A stretch of 64,000 bases of DNA from Macrothele yani (GCA_039090855.1 CM077013.1:135863240-135927239); one strand, 5' to 3'. Positions 33,052 through 44,004 are shown, counted from the first letter of the stretch. Notes: a model not told the origin generated them from the sequence alone. Translations and numbers: made by a program.

Positions 33052-34478
33052 CACTGACGGAAAAAAATCCCAACACCAAGAAGGGATTGTGTGTTAGATA
33101 AACGAAAGTTGGTAGGCGGTGAGAGTACATCTGTAAGATGACGTCTATGCAAATTTCGCGCTCGACGCATACGTGTGACGCTAATAGCGCCCCTCGGAAC
33201 ATGCAAAGCAGGTTTGCTGTAAATACGCGCTGTAACGTTCGTGAGCGTTAGTTATCGTTGAGATTCGACGTGGTGTGTTGATGTTAGTCAAGAATGCCTT
33301 TAAGAAGACGAAGAAGCCATTATCAACAGCTCACGGAGTTTGAACGAGGTCGTGTAGTAGGGCTACGAGAAGGTGGATTTTCTTTCCGTAATATTGCATA
33401 ACGACTTGGCAGGAATGTAGCCACTGTGCATGATTGTTGGCAGCGGTGGTCAAAGGAAGGTACTGCCTCAAGAAGACAGGGTTCCGGCCTGCCACGTGGC
33501 ACTACTGAGAGGGAAGACCGCCGTGTACGGCGTATGGCCGTGGCTCATCGTACCGCGTCTGCAGCAGCAATTCGAGCAGCATTTGCCACCACAGAGACAC
33601 AACGAACTGATACAAATCGGTTACTTGAAGGACAGCTCCGAGCCAGAAGCCATGTAGCGTGCATTCCATTTACTCCAAACCACTGCCGTTTGCGACGTCA
33701 GTGGTGTCAAGCTAGAGCTCATTGGAGGACGGAGTGGAGATCTGTTGTGTTTTCTGATGAAAGCCGGTTCTGCCTGGGTGCCAGTGATGGCCGTGTGTTG
33801 GTTAGAAGGAGGCCAGGTGAGCGCCTGCAACCAACCTGTCTGCGGCCGAGATACACTGGACCTACACCTGGAGTTATGGTCTGGGGAGCAATTTCCTATG
33901 ACAGCAGGAGCACTCTCGTGGTTATCCCACGCACCCTGACGGCAAAGTTGTACGTCGGTCTGGTGATTCAACCTGTTGTGCTGCCATTCATGAACAGCAT
34001 TCCAGGGAGTGTTTTCCAACAGGATAACGCTCGCCCGCATACCTCTGTTGTAACCCAACATGCTCTACAGAGTGTAGACATGTTGCCGTGGCCTGCTAGA
34101 TCAACAGATCTTTCACCAATCGAGCACGTATGGGACATCATTGGACGACAACTCCAGCGTCACCCCCAACCAGCATTAACCGTCCCTGTATTGACCGACC
34201 AAGTGCAACAGGCATGGAACTCCATCCCACAAACTGACATCCAGCACCTGTACGACACAATGCATGAACGTTTGCGTGCTTGCATTCAACATTCTGGCGG
34301 TTACACCGGTTATTAATGTACCAGCATTTCACATTTAAAATGGCTCTTCTCGCGCTTACAATAAGCTGTGATCTTGAAACCTTAATCGATTAAATATGTT
34401 ACCTATACAAATGTATTGCCGCCATTTCATTTCTCTACAACTATTTTTTCGTGGTGTTGGGATTTTTTTCCGTCAGTG
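33052..34478 (+). mobile_element. Tc1-like element, nearly intact
   Basis: Perfect-looking TIRs starting CACTGACGGAAAAAAATCCC at both ends, with AACACCA following. TA at 33,050-33,051 and 34,479-34,480. 1,427 bp, inserted into the PLE remnant. The best preserved DNA transposon in the window. Confidence 0.95.
33294..34316 (+). pseudogene. Tc1-like transposase, one nonsense codon (DD32E)
   Basis: 341 codons in one frame from ATG at 33,294 to TAA at 34,314, with a single internal stop (TAA at 33,399, after FRNIA; the family has a basic or polar residue there). HTH: LTEFERGRVVGLREGGFSF. Catalytic: VVFSDESRFCLGASDGRV, PTPGVMVWGAISYD, VFQQDNARPHTSVV, and LSPIEHVWD. By codon count 32 residues separate the second aspartate and the glutamate, two fewer than the DD34E of classic Tc1. 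C-terminus HSGGYTGY. The downstream open part (33,426-34,316) alone is 296 residues. Confidence 0.9.
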
Positions 34479-34869
34479 TATATTATGCGGATCTTGTGAA
34501 TTTGACTGTTCTATCTGAAGATGGGCCATGCGTTGGCCCGAAAGTACTCATGTCTTTTAATCTGTTTTTAAAATATCATAAGGTTTTATTAAATTGATGT
34601 CTCATAATATGAGTTAATTTGATTTAAGCTAAGCCGAGTTTTATTTTATTTTCAATTATCCGCACAAAGACGGCTTTTACTCGAGTGAATTTCTCTTGAA
34701 ATCTATAATATCTAAAATGAAGTAATACGCGTTTATATTTATATTTATTGACTCAGTTATTTGTAAGTACGTATGGTTACTTATATTTGAGCATGTCATG
34801 TACTCGTTTACGATGCGATTGTACTTAAAAAAACCGAGTAGGTTCAGGTTCTCATTTTTAAGTTGATTA
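34479..34869 (+). mobile_element. PLE 3' untranslated end
   Basis: Continues the PLE after the Tc1-like insertion. Contains the degenerate hammerhead-like core at 34,511-34,553, then AT-rich sequence. The right boundary is uncertain. Confidence 0.4.
34511..34553 (+). ncRNA. Degenerate hammerhead-like motif
   Basis: CTGAAGA (hammerhead: CUGAUGA), stem GGGCC/GGCCC with loop ATGCGTT, then GAAA and GTACTC. The layout matches the better copies at 46,180 and 48,965, but the core uridine is replaced by adenine, so self-cleavage is unlikely. Confidence 0.35.
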
Positions 34870-35220
34870 GTTTTAACAGTGCGGATACAGGGATCTATCA
34901 AAGTAATAGAAATACCGACTGCGACTGGAGTACACGCAATACGCCGTATGCAAATCACAGGACGACGTCATTCGTAAGGTGAAGTATGCATAAAGGCGCA
35001 ATAGGATGTCAGCTGTCACGTAGCAGTGCCTCAGTCGCAAGGAAACAGTTGTTGTGGAGTAATTATTGATAGTGCCAGGTCTCAGTGATCTCAAAAAAGG
35101 CATTATCATTGGTGCGCGTCTTGTAGGAGCTTCACTAACTAGAACGGCAGAAAATGTAAAGGTGTAACACGAGAAACTGTATCGAAGATTATGACTACCT
35201 CAAAAGGACCGGTGTGGCCT
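34870..35220 (+). pseudogene. N-terminal fragment of a Tc1-like transposase
   Basis: About 35,075: GLSDLKKGIIIGARLVGAS and TRTAENV, clearly related to the start of the 23.7-kb remnant. The catalytic part is missing. Confidence 0.6.
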
Positions 35221-35380
35221 GATCAGTGACTTTGTTGTACTAATTATTTATATGTGTCACTTTACACACCACACAATTTCTCTTGAAATAAGTAATATCT
35301 AAAATGAAGTAATGGAACTGTATCGAAGATTTTGACTTCTCAGGTAGTCATAATCTTCGATATGACTACTTGAGAATTTT

Positions 35381-35762
35381 TTCGTGACTCACTTATAAAC
35401 GTGGAAAGAGCGATGACTTCTGTTTGTTGTTCCTAATCCACGTCAAATGTCTGTATTAATTATTCATTCGCCTTCTAATTATTTGTTCAGTTGCTACTTA
35501 CCATCTTTGGTGAATCCTCAGCATTGTGTGGGGCTCCAAGAAGCAATCTGCCAATTGGCTTGGTGGCAGTTATTGTATGTGAGTCTGGAGAAATTCGAGG
35601 CCGCTGTGGTGCAGTGGAAGCATATCCGGCGTGTGACTGGAAGACCCAGTGTTCGATTCTCGGTGGCGGCCAATGATTATTTTTCCGTGACTCACTTATA
35701 AACGTGGAAAGAGCGATGACTTCTATTTGTTGTTCCTAGTCCACGTCAAATGCCTGTATTAA
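35381..35762 (+). repeat. Pair of 79-bp direct repeats around a tRNA-like sequence
   Basis: CGTGACTCACTTATAAACG ... CTGTATTAA at 35,383-35,459 recurs at 35,686-35,762 with about four differences. The enclosed 220 bp hold a tRNA-like module at 35,599-35,672. A tandem duplication or a very short LTR-like element; I cannot decide. Confidence 0.55.
35599..35672 (+). tRNA. tRNA-like sequence (probably SINE head)
   Basis: A 7-bp acceptor-like stem GGCCGCT/GGCGGCC closes (one T-G pair). Box A-like GTGGTGCAGTGG, box B-like GTTCGATTCTC. The anticodon arm is not convincing, so a functional tRNA is unlikely. Confidence 0.3.
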
Positions 35763-35919
35763 GTCTCCAAGCGTGCAAATTGTGAAAGTCGTACGAAGAT
35801 GTCAGATAGGGACAAGTGAACGTGGTCACGGATTCTATAACGGAAACACAAGACCAAGACACAGCAAATAGCACCAGAGTTGAATACAGGTCCGAATGAT
35901 CCCGTTTCCGTCAACAACA

Positions 35920-36079
35920 CACTGCCAATGGAGAAGAGCTAAGGTGCTGGCAGGACTAACATATTCTGCTAGTAAAGGAGAGAGTCTGTGCCGGAAGGTC
36001 AAACTCGTCATTCCAGAGAAGGGACAGTGTCGTTCTCTCTTTCCTAGTATGTTGTGGCTACCGACAGGACAAACACAAC

Positions 36080-36117
<38 letters not shown>

Positions 36118-36450
36118 GAACAGAGGGAAACCGTATCGCAAGGACAAACCCACCGAACCAAGGAAGGGAGAGAAGACGTTTCAGAAGGACAATCACAACC
36201 GGCCAAAGAATGAACGAACACATCACGGAAGAACTAACACATTGTTCCAGGAAAGGGGTTGAACTAGCACCGGAAGGACCAACACAAATTACTAGCAAAG
36301 AGGAGAGAAGCGGTGATGGAAGGTCAAACACAACCTACCAGAAAACACAAAAGTGTCGAAAGAAAAACACACCATACCTGGGAAGAAAGCAAAAAAATGT
36401 CGGTTGGACAAACGTACCATACTAAGGAAGAAAGCAAAGCAGTGTCGGAA
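35920..36450 (+). repeat. Degenerate minisatellite with units of about 45-50 bp
   Basis: Loosely repeated unit with GGACAAACACA, CATACC, GGGAAGAAAGC and AGTGTCGGA words, about ten copies, including a (CT)n run at 36,082-36,115. The ORFs over it are repeat artefacts. Confidence 0.55.
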
Positions 36451-36504
36451 TTTAAACTTTCCTTTTCCGTTAATACATGATACAAAATAAATGACGTGAT
36501 ATTA

Positions 36505-36705
36505 TTATTATTTGGGGGTTTAACCAACACTGTGAGCAACTCGATAGGCTACAAGTAGCCTCCCGTCCTTAATTGGGGCCACTGGGTTCACGGAAGGGAG
36601 TGATCCAATGCTGTCAGCAAACACAGCATGCGTGTCTTACGGGATTCGAAACCGGTCTTATCTTAGACGAATGGCCAGAAGTTAGACCACTGCGACACCG
36701 GGTCG
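36505..36705 (-). mobile_element. Diverged SINE-A copy
   Basis: GTGAGCAACTCGATAGGC, CCTTAATTGGGG and the head complement CCACTGCGACACCGGG. No target duplication found. Confidence 0.65.
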
Positions 36706-36824
36706 CAAACGATGAGATACTTTGCCTTAAAGCTAACTTTTCGTAAGCAGTAAAAATGATTTAAAACTGAATGATCTAATACTTCATCAGAATGTTCATC
36801 TTCATTCTGCTTAAAAAAAATAGT

Positions 36825-36995
36825 TGTCCGAGATGGGTCAAGGTTCGTATCACGGTGAGTCATGGAAGTGGTGTTTTTCTTTCGGCTCTGGTTTTCTCTT
36901 TTTCTTGGTACCAGTAGCCCTAAATTTGGGCAGGACAGCGGCTAATAGTCCATTGAGTTGCTCACGGTGGTCGTTAAACCGCCCCCCTCCAAAAT
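36825..36995 (+). mobile_element. Diverged, 5'-truncated SINE-A copy
   Basis: GTCAAGGTTCGTATCACGG (box B), CCCTAAATTTGGG, and TTGAGTTGCTCACGGTGG. It faces the copy at 36,505-36,705. Confidence 0.65.
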
Positions 36996-37547
36996 AATTC
37001 GGAAATCATGATCTAATATTTCACGAGAGCTTCAGTACAAATGTAGTAATACTTCGTCTGAATGATATTTTTATTAGTCCTTTTAAACAATGATTCGGAA
37101 ATAATGATAAAATTCTTCAACATCATGCGAACCTCAAATTTACTTAAGAATTAATCCACAATTAACGATTTACTTCTTCCCCTATGTCTTTCGCGAAGAT
37201 GTACAGTTAGCTTTGAAGAAGAATGTTGGCCTTCATTTTGCTTTGAAAACGATCTGGAATGGAAAATCTAATTTTCTATTGGGATATCAACCATCATTTT
37301 GATTTCTTTTGACGTAGGACTACTTCTAACTCCGCGGATAGTATGGGGCGACTTACGGCCAACCGCCAGTGACAAAAAAAGGTCCCAATTGAAATCATTA
37401 TAGCGTTAAAAATACGTGCCGCACACTAATCGTATTAACATGTTCGTAAACAGCGTGGAGTGATACATCGTGCGTGCGACACTCCTCTCGCTCCCTGTGT
37501 GCGGGGGAGGTGAGGCAATGTTTCTGGGTGTGCCGCTGCGTTGGACT
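36996..37547. other. No gene recognised
   Basis: AT-rich with a short GC-rich part (37,460-37,545) that leads into the satellite. Confidence 0.4.
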
Positions 37548-39073
37548 CCATCTATCTTGGCAACCGCGAGCACAACACGACTGTGCGTGGTCTTATTTTA
37601 TAGCTCTCGACGAAATCTATTAAAATATACATTTTGCAGTGGCTTGAACTGAACATTTTAAAAATTGTTTTCTTGTGAACCCGTGAGCACTTTTAAAAAT
37701 ATAGCGGGTTATCTGGACAACAATGAGTGCAAAACGACTGTGCGAGATAACGTTTTAAAGCTCTTGACGAAATCCATTAAATCATACGAAGAACATTTCT
37801 CAGTGGTTTGAACTGAACATTTAAAAAATTGTTTTCTTGTGAACCCGTGAACACTTTTGAAAATAAAGCGGGTTATCTGGACAACAATGAGTGCAAAACG
37901 ACTGTGCGTGGTATCGTTTTAAAGCTCTTGACGAAATCTATTAAAATATACAAAGGACATTTCGCAGTGGTTTTAACTGAACATTTTAAAAATTATTTTC
38001 TTGTGAACCCGTGAACACATTTGAAAATATAGCGGGTTATCTGGACAACAATGAGTGCAAAACGATTGTGCGAAGTAACGTTTTAAAGCTCTCGACGAAA
38101 TCTATTAAAATATACGAAGAACATTTCGCAGTGGTTTGAACTGAACATTTTAAAAATTGTTTTCTTGTGAACCCGCGAACACTTTTGAAAATATCGCGGT
38201 TTATCTTGACAACCGTGAGTGCTGTGCGTGGTATCGTTTTAAAGCTCTCGACGAAATCTATTGAAATATACGAAGAACATTTCGCAGTGCTTTGAACTGA
38301 ACATTTAAAAAATTGTTTTCTTGTGAACCCACGAACACTTTTGAAAATATCGCGGTTTATCTGCACAACCGTGAGTGCAAAACGACTGTGCGAGGTATCG
38401 CTTTAAAGCTCTCGACGAAATCTGTTAAAATATACGAAGAACATTTCGCAGTGGTTTGAACTGGACATTTTAAAAATTGTTTTCTTGTGAACCCGTGAAC
38501 ACTTTTGAAAATATAGCGGGTTATCTGGACAACAATGAGTGCAAAACGACTGTGCGAGGTAGCGTTTTAAAGCTCTCGACGAAATCTATTAAAGTATACG
38601 AAGGAAATTTCGCAGTGGTTTGAACTGAACATTTAAAAAATTGTTTTCTTGGGAACCCACGAACACTTTTGAAAATATCGCGGTTTATCTGGACAACCGT
38701 GAGTGCAAAACGACTGTGCGAGGTATCGCTTTAAAGCTCTCGACGAAATCTGTTAAAATATACGAAGAACATTTCGCAGTGGTTTGAACTGGACATTTTA
38801 AAAATTGTTTTCTTGTGAACCCGTGAACACTTTTGAAAATATAGCGGGTTATCTGGACAACAATGAGTGCAAAACGACTGTGCGAGGTAGCGTTTTAAAG
38901 CTCTCGACGAAATCTATTAAAGTATACGAAGGAAATTTCGCAGTGGTTTGAACTGAACATTTAAAAAATTGTTTTCTTGGGAACCCGCGAACACTTTTGA
39001 AAATATCGCGGTTTATCTGGACAACTGTGAGTGCAAAACGACTATGTGAGATATCGTTTTAAAGCTCTTGACA
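37548..39073 (+). repeat. 164-bp satellite, about nine units
   Basis: GAACATTT or GGACATTT starts at 37,651, 37,815, 37,979, 38,143, 38,299, 38,463, 38,627, 38,791 and 38,955: every step is 164 bp except one of 156. Units contain AAATTGTTTTCTTGTGAACC and GCTCTCGACGAAATCT. Two unit types (GTGAACAC/ATAGCGGG and GCGAACAC/ATCGCGG) alternate in the right half, hinting at a dimeric higher order. Reverse-strand ORFs here are not genes. Confidence 0.92.
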
Positions 39074-39075
39074 AG

Positions 39076-39172
39076 GAAACCTGAAAATTACACCGTCCTG
39101 GAATGGAAATCGAACCCGCAGCTACCCATTTACGTTCAGGAATGTTACCGCTACACCACACAAAACGAAGAA
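39076..39172 (-). mobile_element. tRNA-like SINE fragment
   Basis: Reverse strand GTGTGGTGTAGCGGTAAC (box A-like) and GGGTTCGATTTCC (box B-like). It abuts the end of the 164-bp satellite. Confidence 0.45.
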
Positions 39173-39377
39173 CCTCCAAGCAACTGAGGATGTGTTTCAA
39201 GACTCAGATGAAACACTCCACCGCGCGCGAATCGAAGCATATATGATTCTTCATCTTAGCAGAATGCGAGCAGAAGGCAAATCCCCTGAAGAAATAACTC
39301 TTCAGAAATAAATGATAATCAAGTAAATGTGCTAGCAGATGGATGCGAAATTAATCAGGCAAGTGCAAATGCACGCC

Positions 39378-39450
39378 TCAGAAAACCTGAAAATTGCATC
39401 GTCCTGGTTCGATTTCCGTTCCAGGACAATGCAATTTTCAGGTTTTCTGA
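39378..39450. repeat. 30-bp inverted repeat, 13-nt loop
   Basis: TCAGAAAACCTGAAAATTGC... (39,378-39,407) and its reverse complement (39,421-39,450), one mismatch; the loop is TTCGATTTCCGTT. The arm also resembles the 3' side of the tRNA-like fragment at 39,076, so the palindrome was built from that sequence. Confidence 0.75.
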
Positions 39451-39462
39451 GCCATGCATATG

Positions 39463-39560
39463 TGAGGACTGTAAGAAGCCCAAGAAGACTGCAGCCCAAC
39501 GAACTAGAGAGTATCGAGAATGCCTGAAAGCAGCCGCCACTAAACAAAAATCCAACACAC
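39463..39560 (+). pseudogene. Possible fragment of a transposon-borne protein
   Basis: Encodes CEDCKKPKKTAAQRTREYRE, CLKAAATKQKSN. The QRxREYRxRLKA pattern is common at the N-terminus of uncharacterised arthropod transposon proteins. Too short to assign. Confidence 0.25.
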
Positions 39561-39609
39561 TAATCGTAGTCCTTGTGCCAAACTGTCGGCTCAATCAGAA
39601 CTGAGCCTA

Positions 39610-41565
39610 CCTGTTTTTAGCACGTCTTTTGAAAAAAAAGATCGTGCTTATGTTATCAGTTTGTCAGTGCGTCCGTCTGTAGACACTATATCTCTGCAAC
39701 AAAAAGTCAGATTTGAAAAATTCTTTTGCATTGGGAAGCGTGAAATATGCAAATGATTATCCTTCACTTCGTTTTTTTTTACGATGTACAATTTCGCCGC
39801 TAGAGGGCGTAAATGCAGATGATGTCGAATTCAAAACACATTTTATTCCATATATATTTGCTTCTAAACGTGCGATTGGAAAAATTCTTTCATCCTACGA
39901 TTACATTTATGTCCAAGAGGTATAGTTACTTTTCCAAGTTACCCATAGATTTTCCGCTAGGGGGCGTGAAAGTAAATTACGTTTCCCCCGATATCTTTTC
40001 TTCTAAAACTCCGATTTGAAAATTGTTTTCTTCAGCGGATACAGCTCCTGATGGAAAATCTTTAGCATATAATTTCTATATTTTAGTAAAGAATACTTTG
40101 GTCACCAGGGGTCGTAAGAGTTAATTTTTGCTTCTGATGTATTTGCCATAAAATCTGAGCTTCTAAAATCTCGATTAAACAAATTCTTTCGTGGACTGAT
40201 GCCACTCAGGTTGATAAACCTTTCCGAAATATATATTTTTTAAATATTGCATGGTTTCTCCGCCAGGGGGTGTAGATGTATATCTTAATTTTGTCAATAT
40301 TTCTGCTTCTAATTGTCCAATTCAAAAAAATCCTTCTTTATTTGATAAAGAAGGATTTTTTTTATAATTTATTTGATAAAGAAGGATTTTTTTTATAATT
40401 ACCCATAGATTTTCCGCTAGGGGGCGTGAAAGTAAATTACGTTTCCCCCCGATATCTTTTCTTCAAAAACTCCGATTTGAAAATTGTTTTCTTCAGCGGA
40501 TACAGCTCCTGATGGAAAATCTTTAGCATATAATTTCTATATTTTAGTAAAGAATACTTTGGTCACCAGGGGTCGTAAGAGTTAATTTTTGCTTCTGATG
40601 TATTTACCATAAAATCTGAGCTTCTAAAATCTCGATTAAACAAATTCTTTCGTGGACTGATGCCACTCAGGTTGATAAACCTTTCCGAAATATATATTTT
40701 TTAAATATTGCATGGTTTCTCCGCCAGGGGGTGTAGATGTATATCTTAATTTTGTCAATATTTCTGCTTCTAATTGTCCAATTCAAAAAAATCCTTCTTT
40801 ATTTGATAGAGTTTCCGGTGTGACATGTTTTTCATATAAATTCAAAATTTTCAAGAATATCATAGACTTTCCGCAATGGGGTGCAAAGGTAAATTGCGTT
40901 TCCTGCGTTATTTCTACTTCTAAAACTCCGATTTGAAAAATTCTTTCTGTATCGCACAACTCTCCTGGTGAAAATGATGGAAAATATTTTTCGTATAATT
41001 TCTAATATTTGGTAAAGAATGGTTTAGCCACCAGGGAGCATAAGAGTTAATTTCTGTTTCTGATGTATTTGCAACAAAATCTGAGCTCCTGAAAACTCGA
41101 GTAATTTTTTTTTTTTTGCACCGATACCACTCACATCGAAAAACCTTCTGAGAATATTTTCTTTCTAAAATAATGCATGGTTTTTCCTGCCAGGGGGCGT
41201 AGATGCGTAGATGCATATCTTATATTTGTCCATATATCTGCTTCGAGGAGTCCGATTTGAAAAATTATTTCTTTGATGGAGTGCGTTTCCGCTGCGAAAG
41301 GTTTCTCACACAAATTCAAATTTTTCTTGATGCACAAGTCTGCCGCGAGAGGGCGTAAGTTCACGATTCCGTTTACAGCAATTGCGGGATGAAAAACCAG
41401 ATTGAAAAATTTATTTCTTCGGTCAGATACTATTGTTTTCCATACCGGTTCCACTAACTTTGAATAGCTTTGATAAATTTAATTTGCTTCAGAATGGATT
41501 TAAAAGACGTGCTTATTACCCCCGAAAATTCGGTGTCATCTTTCTTGTTTTGTTTTCGGTTAGAG
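39610..41565 (-). repeat. CTCF-like motif array, copy B
   Basis: Reverse orientation of copy A. Begins TTTAGCACGTCTTTTG (hairpin end) and GTCCGTCTG, then units of about 150 bp with CCGCTAGAGGGCG (39,798), CCGCTAGGGGGCG (39,953 and 40,410), CCGCCAGGGGG (40,259 and 40,720), CCACCAGGGAGC (41,031), CTGCCAGGGGGCG (41,189) and CCGCGAGAGGGCG (41,343). It ends AATTCGGTGTCATCTTTC at about 41,550. Contains a recent 456-bp internal duplication. Confidence 0.8.
39944..40800. repeat. Recent 456-bp tandem duplication within the array
   Basis: 39,944-40,345 is repeated almost without change at 40,400-40,801. The join (40,320-40,400) carries AAATCCTTCTTTATTTGAT followed by its own reverse complement, twice, so a snap-back step accompanied the duplication. 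Confidence 0.85.
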
Positions 41566-41639
41566 ATGTAACAATCAGTCTGAGTAATACTGAATATTAT
41601 GAGGAGTCTCCTGTTAATAATTTTGAGCAATTTATTCCA

Positions 41640-41745
41640 GGGAAGAGAAAAACCCCGCTCCATAAGGCAAAGACGTTATTCGAGACTTGAAACGAGACCT
41701 TGGTATAGGAATCAAAGCCTCTGACCACTCGGCTACTGAAGCGGC
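41640..41745 (-). mobile_element. SINE head fragment
   Basis: GAAGAGAAAAACCCCGCTCC and CCTCTGACCACTCGGC: the tRNA-like end of a diverged SINE in reverse. Confidence 0.4.
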
Positions 41746-42649
41746 CATTTTGATTTTAAAAGGATATATTAGAAGTAATGATCTTCTAACACTGAGGTAG
41801 TTGCAATTTGTTTTAGATTTGTTTCGATGATAGCCTAAACGAAGCCCTTGGATTTTCAATTCAGTCCCCCATTATTGATCTCATCTAAACGGAAATCAAT
41901 CTGCTGAAGTTCTTTTTTTTTCTCTTCCCCTCTCGAACGACTGCGGAGAGTGGAATAGATTACAGGATGGAGAGCGGTCGAACTGTTAGACAGCAAAAGG
42001 GGAGGGAAACCAAAAGTTGTTAGGAAAACGGTACGGATAATTTTTGAGTATGTGTGGCATGTCACCGTGGCGTATTACTGAACTGACAGCACGACAGAAA
42101 AAATCTTTGGCTTCTCTCCCCTCTTTCCTCCATTTATTTCTTTATCTTTTTTCAACGCGGTGATTCCAGAGTAGATGACTGAGGGGGAGATGTGAAGTTC
42201 TTTCTGGGTACAAACGACATTGTGATTAATAATGGTGGAAAAAAAACACGTGAGAGGAGTGGACGATTTTGTGATCGCGGTTTCATCCCCACACCCAGCG
42301 TTAACCAAATCGGAATCTCATCATAGTGAAACTGGTATCTGACATGATAACAGGAGGTGGAAATGCACAACAACGGTTCCTATTTCTAGGATTTCCTCTC
42401 CGGGAACAAAAATTTCACGTGCACAAAAATTTGCATCTCAGAAATCAGAAATGAGTTATGACTCTCATACGCTTTGGAATGATTGGATGGATGCCGGATA
42501 TTTCGATTTTGTAGCGCAACTGATTTTTGTAGATTAGTATGGTTCTTTCTCTCGGAGTTTAAGTGTCTGAAGTTTTTTGTTAACCTTTCCTTGGACACCA
42601 CATGTACGATTAAAGCATTTCTCGAGCGATAATTACATAGACAATAATC
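41746..42649. other. No gene recognised
   Basis: Mixed-composition DNA. ORFs of 70-77 residues on the minus strand show no known motif. Confidence 0.4.
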
Positions 42650-43830
42650 TTGAATATAATGGGAGAAATTTAGCAGTAACGGATGCCTCCATTTACCTTA
42701 GGCAACAGATATTAACAGAAGGCCACATCGAAGAAGAAATTAACAGGCGTGGTTGAAGTGCATCTGAAAGAAACAGTACAACTTTTAAGAGCAGTTTATC
42801 ATCTATATAAAATTGAATGTTTGTTTGTTTGTATGTCCGCTATACAAACCTACAGTTTTCAATTTAGAAGCACCAAATTTGGTATATTATCTCATGGTGC
42901 CCTAACTTAGACCGTAGACGGTTTTCGAATGGGGTCGGAGCCCGAGGCCAAGGGGGCCCACACACAAAATTTCCGTAAAATCTACAGTTTTTAATTTAGA
43001 ACCACCAAATTTGGTATACTATCTCATGGTACTCCAACGTAGACGTTGACGGTTTTTGGAAGAGGTCGTAACCCCTTGTCAAGGGGGCCCCCAATACAAA
43101 ATTTTCGTATAAAGTTCCATTTTTTACTTTTAAGAACTACAACACAATTCAGCACTCCAATACCCGGTCTAAATTAGAGACCGTAGATAACAATAAGGTG
43201 CAAAAATATCCGTTTAATGGTGTATTAAAAACACAAATGAATAAACGTTAGCTTTCGCTATCCAACGGGCGGCTTCATCAAGCAGAAATACTATGTAATG
43301 TAAATAGAGAGTTCCAAATATTCAGAATTCAAAACGGTAAACACAAGAATGATCAATGCCAACTTCAAGTAGCATGCAGGCGACTTGACATAGGTACATT
43401 GCATTTCAGTGTCGGAAGATTCTCAGAAGCGTACGCCAGTTCTACGGCAGTTCTATAGATGTCTCCTCGAAGGTAAGTATTTCCATTCCTCTTCCTCAGA
43501 AAATTTTGTTTACCAAAAAGCAATAACATAGTGGAAAAACCAAAACTATTGTTTACCAAAAAGGAATAACATAAAATAAATTAAAATAAATTTACTGGGA
43601 AATTACACGAATATCTTCTTCATGCATGAACGTTCACCCACTGAACTTGGTGATTCCATGAATAATAATATTTAACCAGGAAATACCGGGCACCCCTACT
43701 AGTTATATCTTAAAAGAAAAGCCTTTAAACAATGCCATTCAAGTCCTTACTTATGAATCGGAGACTTTATTGGGCTTTTACTGAAAAACATACAGAAAGC
43801 CAAAGAATCATGCCTGCTTTCTTTGTTTCC
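42650..43830 (+). mobile_element. RTE LINE fragment, split by a Helitron-like element
   Basis: Left part (to 42,801) matches the RTE region IYLRQQILTEGHIEEEINRR; right part (from 43,703) continues TTATATCTTAAAAGAAAAGC, LKRK region. Removing 42,802-43,702 restores AGCAGTTTATCATTATATC, colinear with 10,285-10,308 of the long RTE copy. Confidence 0.85.
42802..43702 (+). mobile_element. Non-autonomous Helitron-like element
   Basis: 901 bp. Starts TCTATATAAAATTGAATG and ends CACCCCTACTAG, inserted exactly between A and T with no duplication. These are the TC...CTRR termini and AT target of Helitrons. Two 130-bp internal repeats (CACCAAATTTGGTAT, CAAGGGGGCCC) near the 5' end. The middle includes GCGAAAGC...TTCATCAAG, similar to PLE 3' ends in this window. 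A strong 3' hairpin is not evident. No Rep/helicase. Confidence 0.75.
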
Positions 43831-44004
43831 GGGTTTAACGACCACTATGAGCAACCCTCTATAATCAGTGGCAGTCTTTAATCTTCGGCCGCTGGTTCCA
43901 AGAAAGGGAGACAACCAGCACCTTTAGACAAACACACTAACCATGCCTCTTCTGAGGTTCAAAGGTGGGCGTACTCTATAGGATGGACAGAAACCAGCGC
44001 TTAA
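43826..44004 (-). mobile_element. Diverged SINE-A copy, broken by a MITE
   Basis: TTTAACGACCACTATGAGCAA and GAAACCAGCGC in reverse. The head continues ACCACTTCGCT after the MITE at 44,447. Confidence 0.65.

Noticed and set aside
43240..43280. Hammerhead ribozyme in the Helitron-like element
   Set aside because: TTGATGA and GAAA are present in reverse, but stem II does not pair well and no stem III or cleavage site fits.
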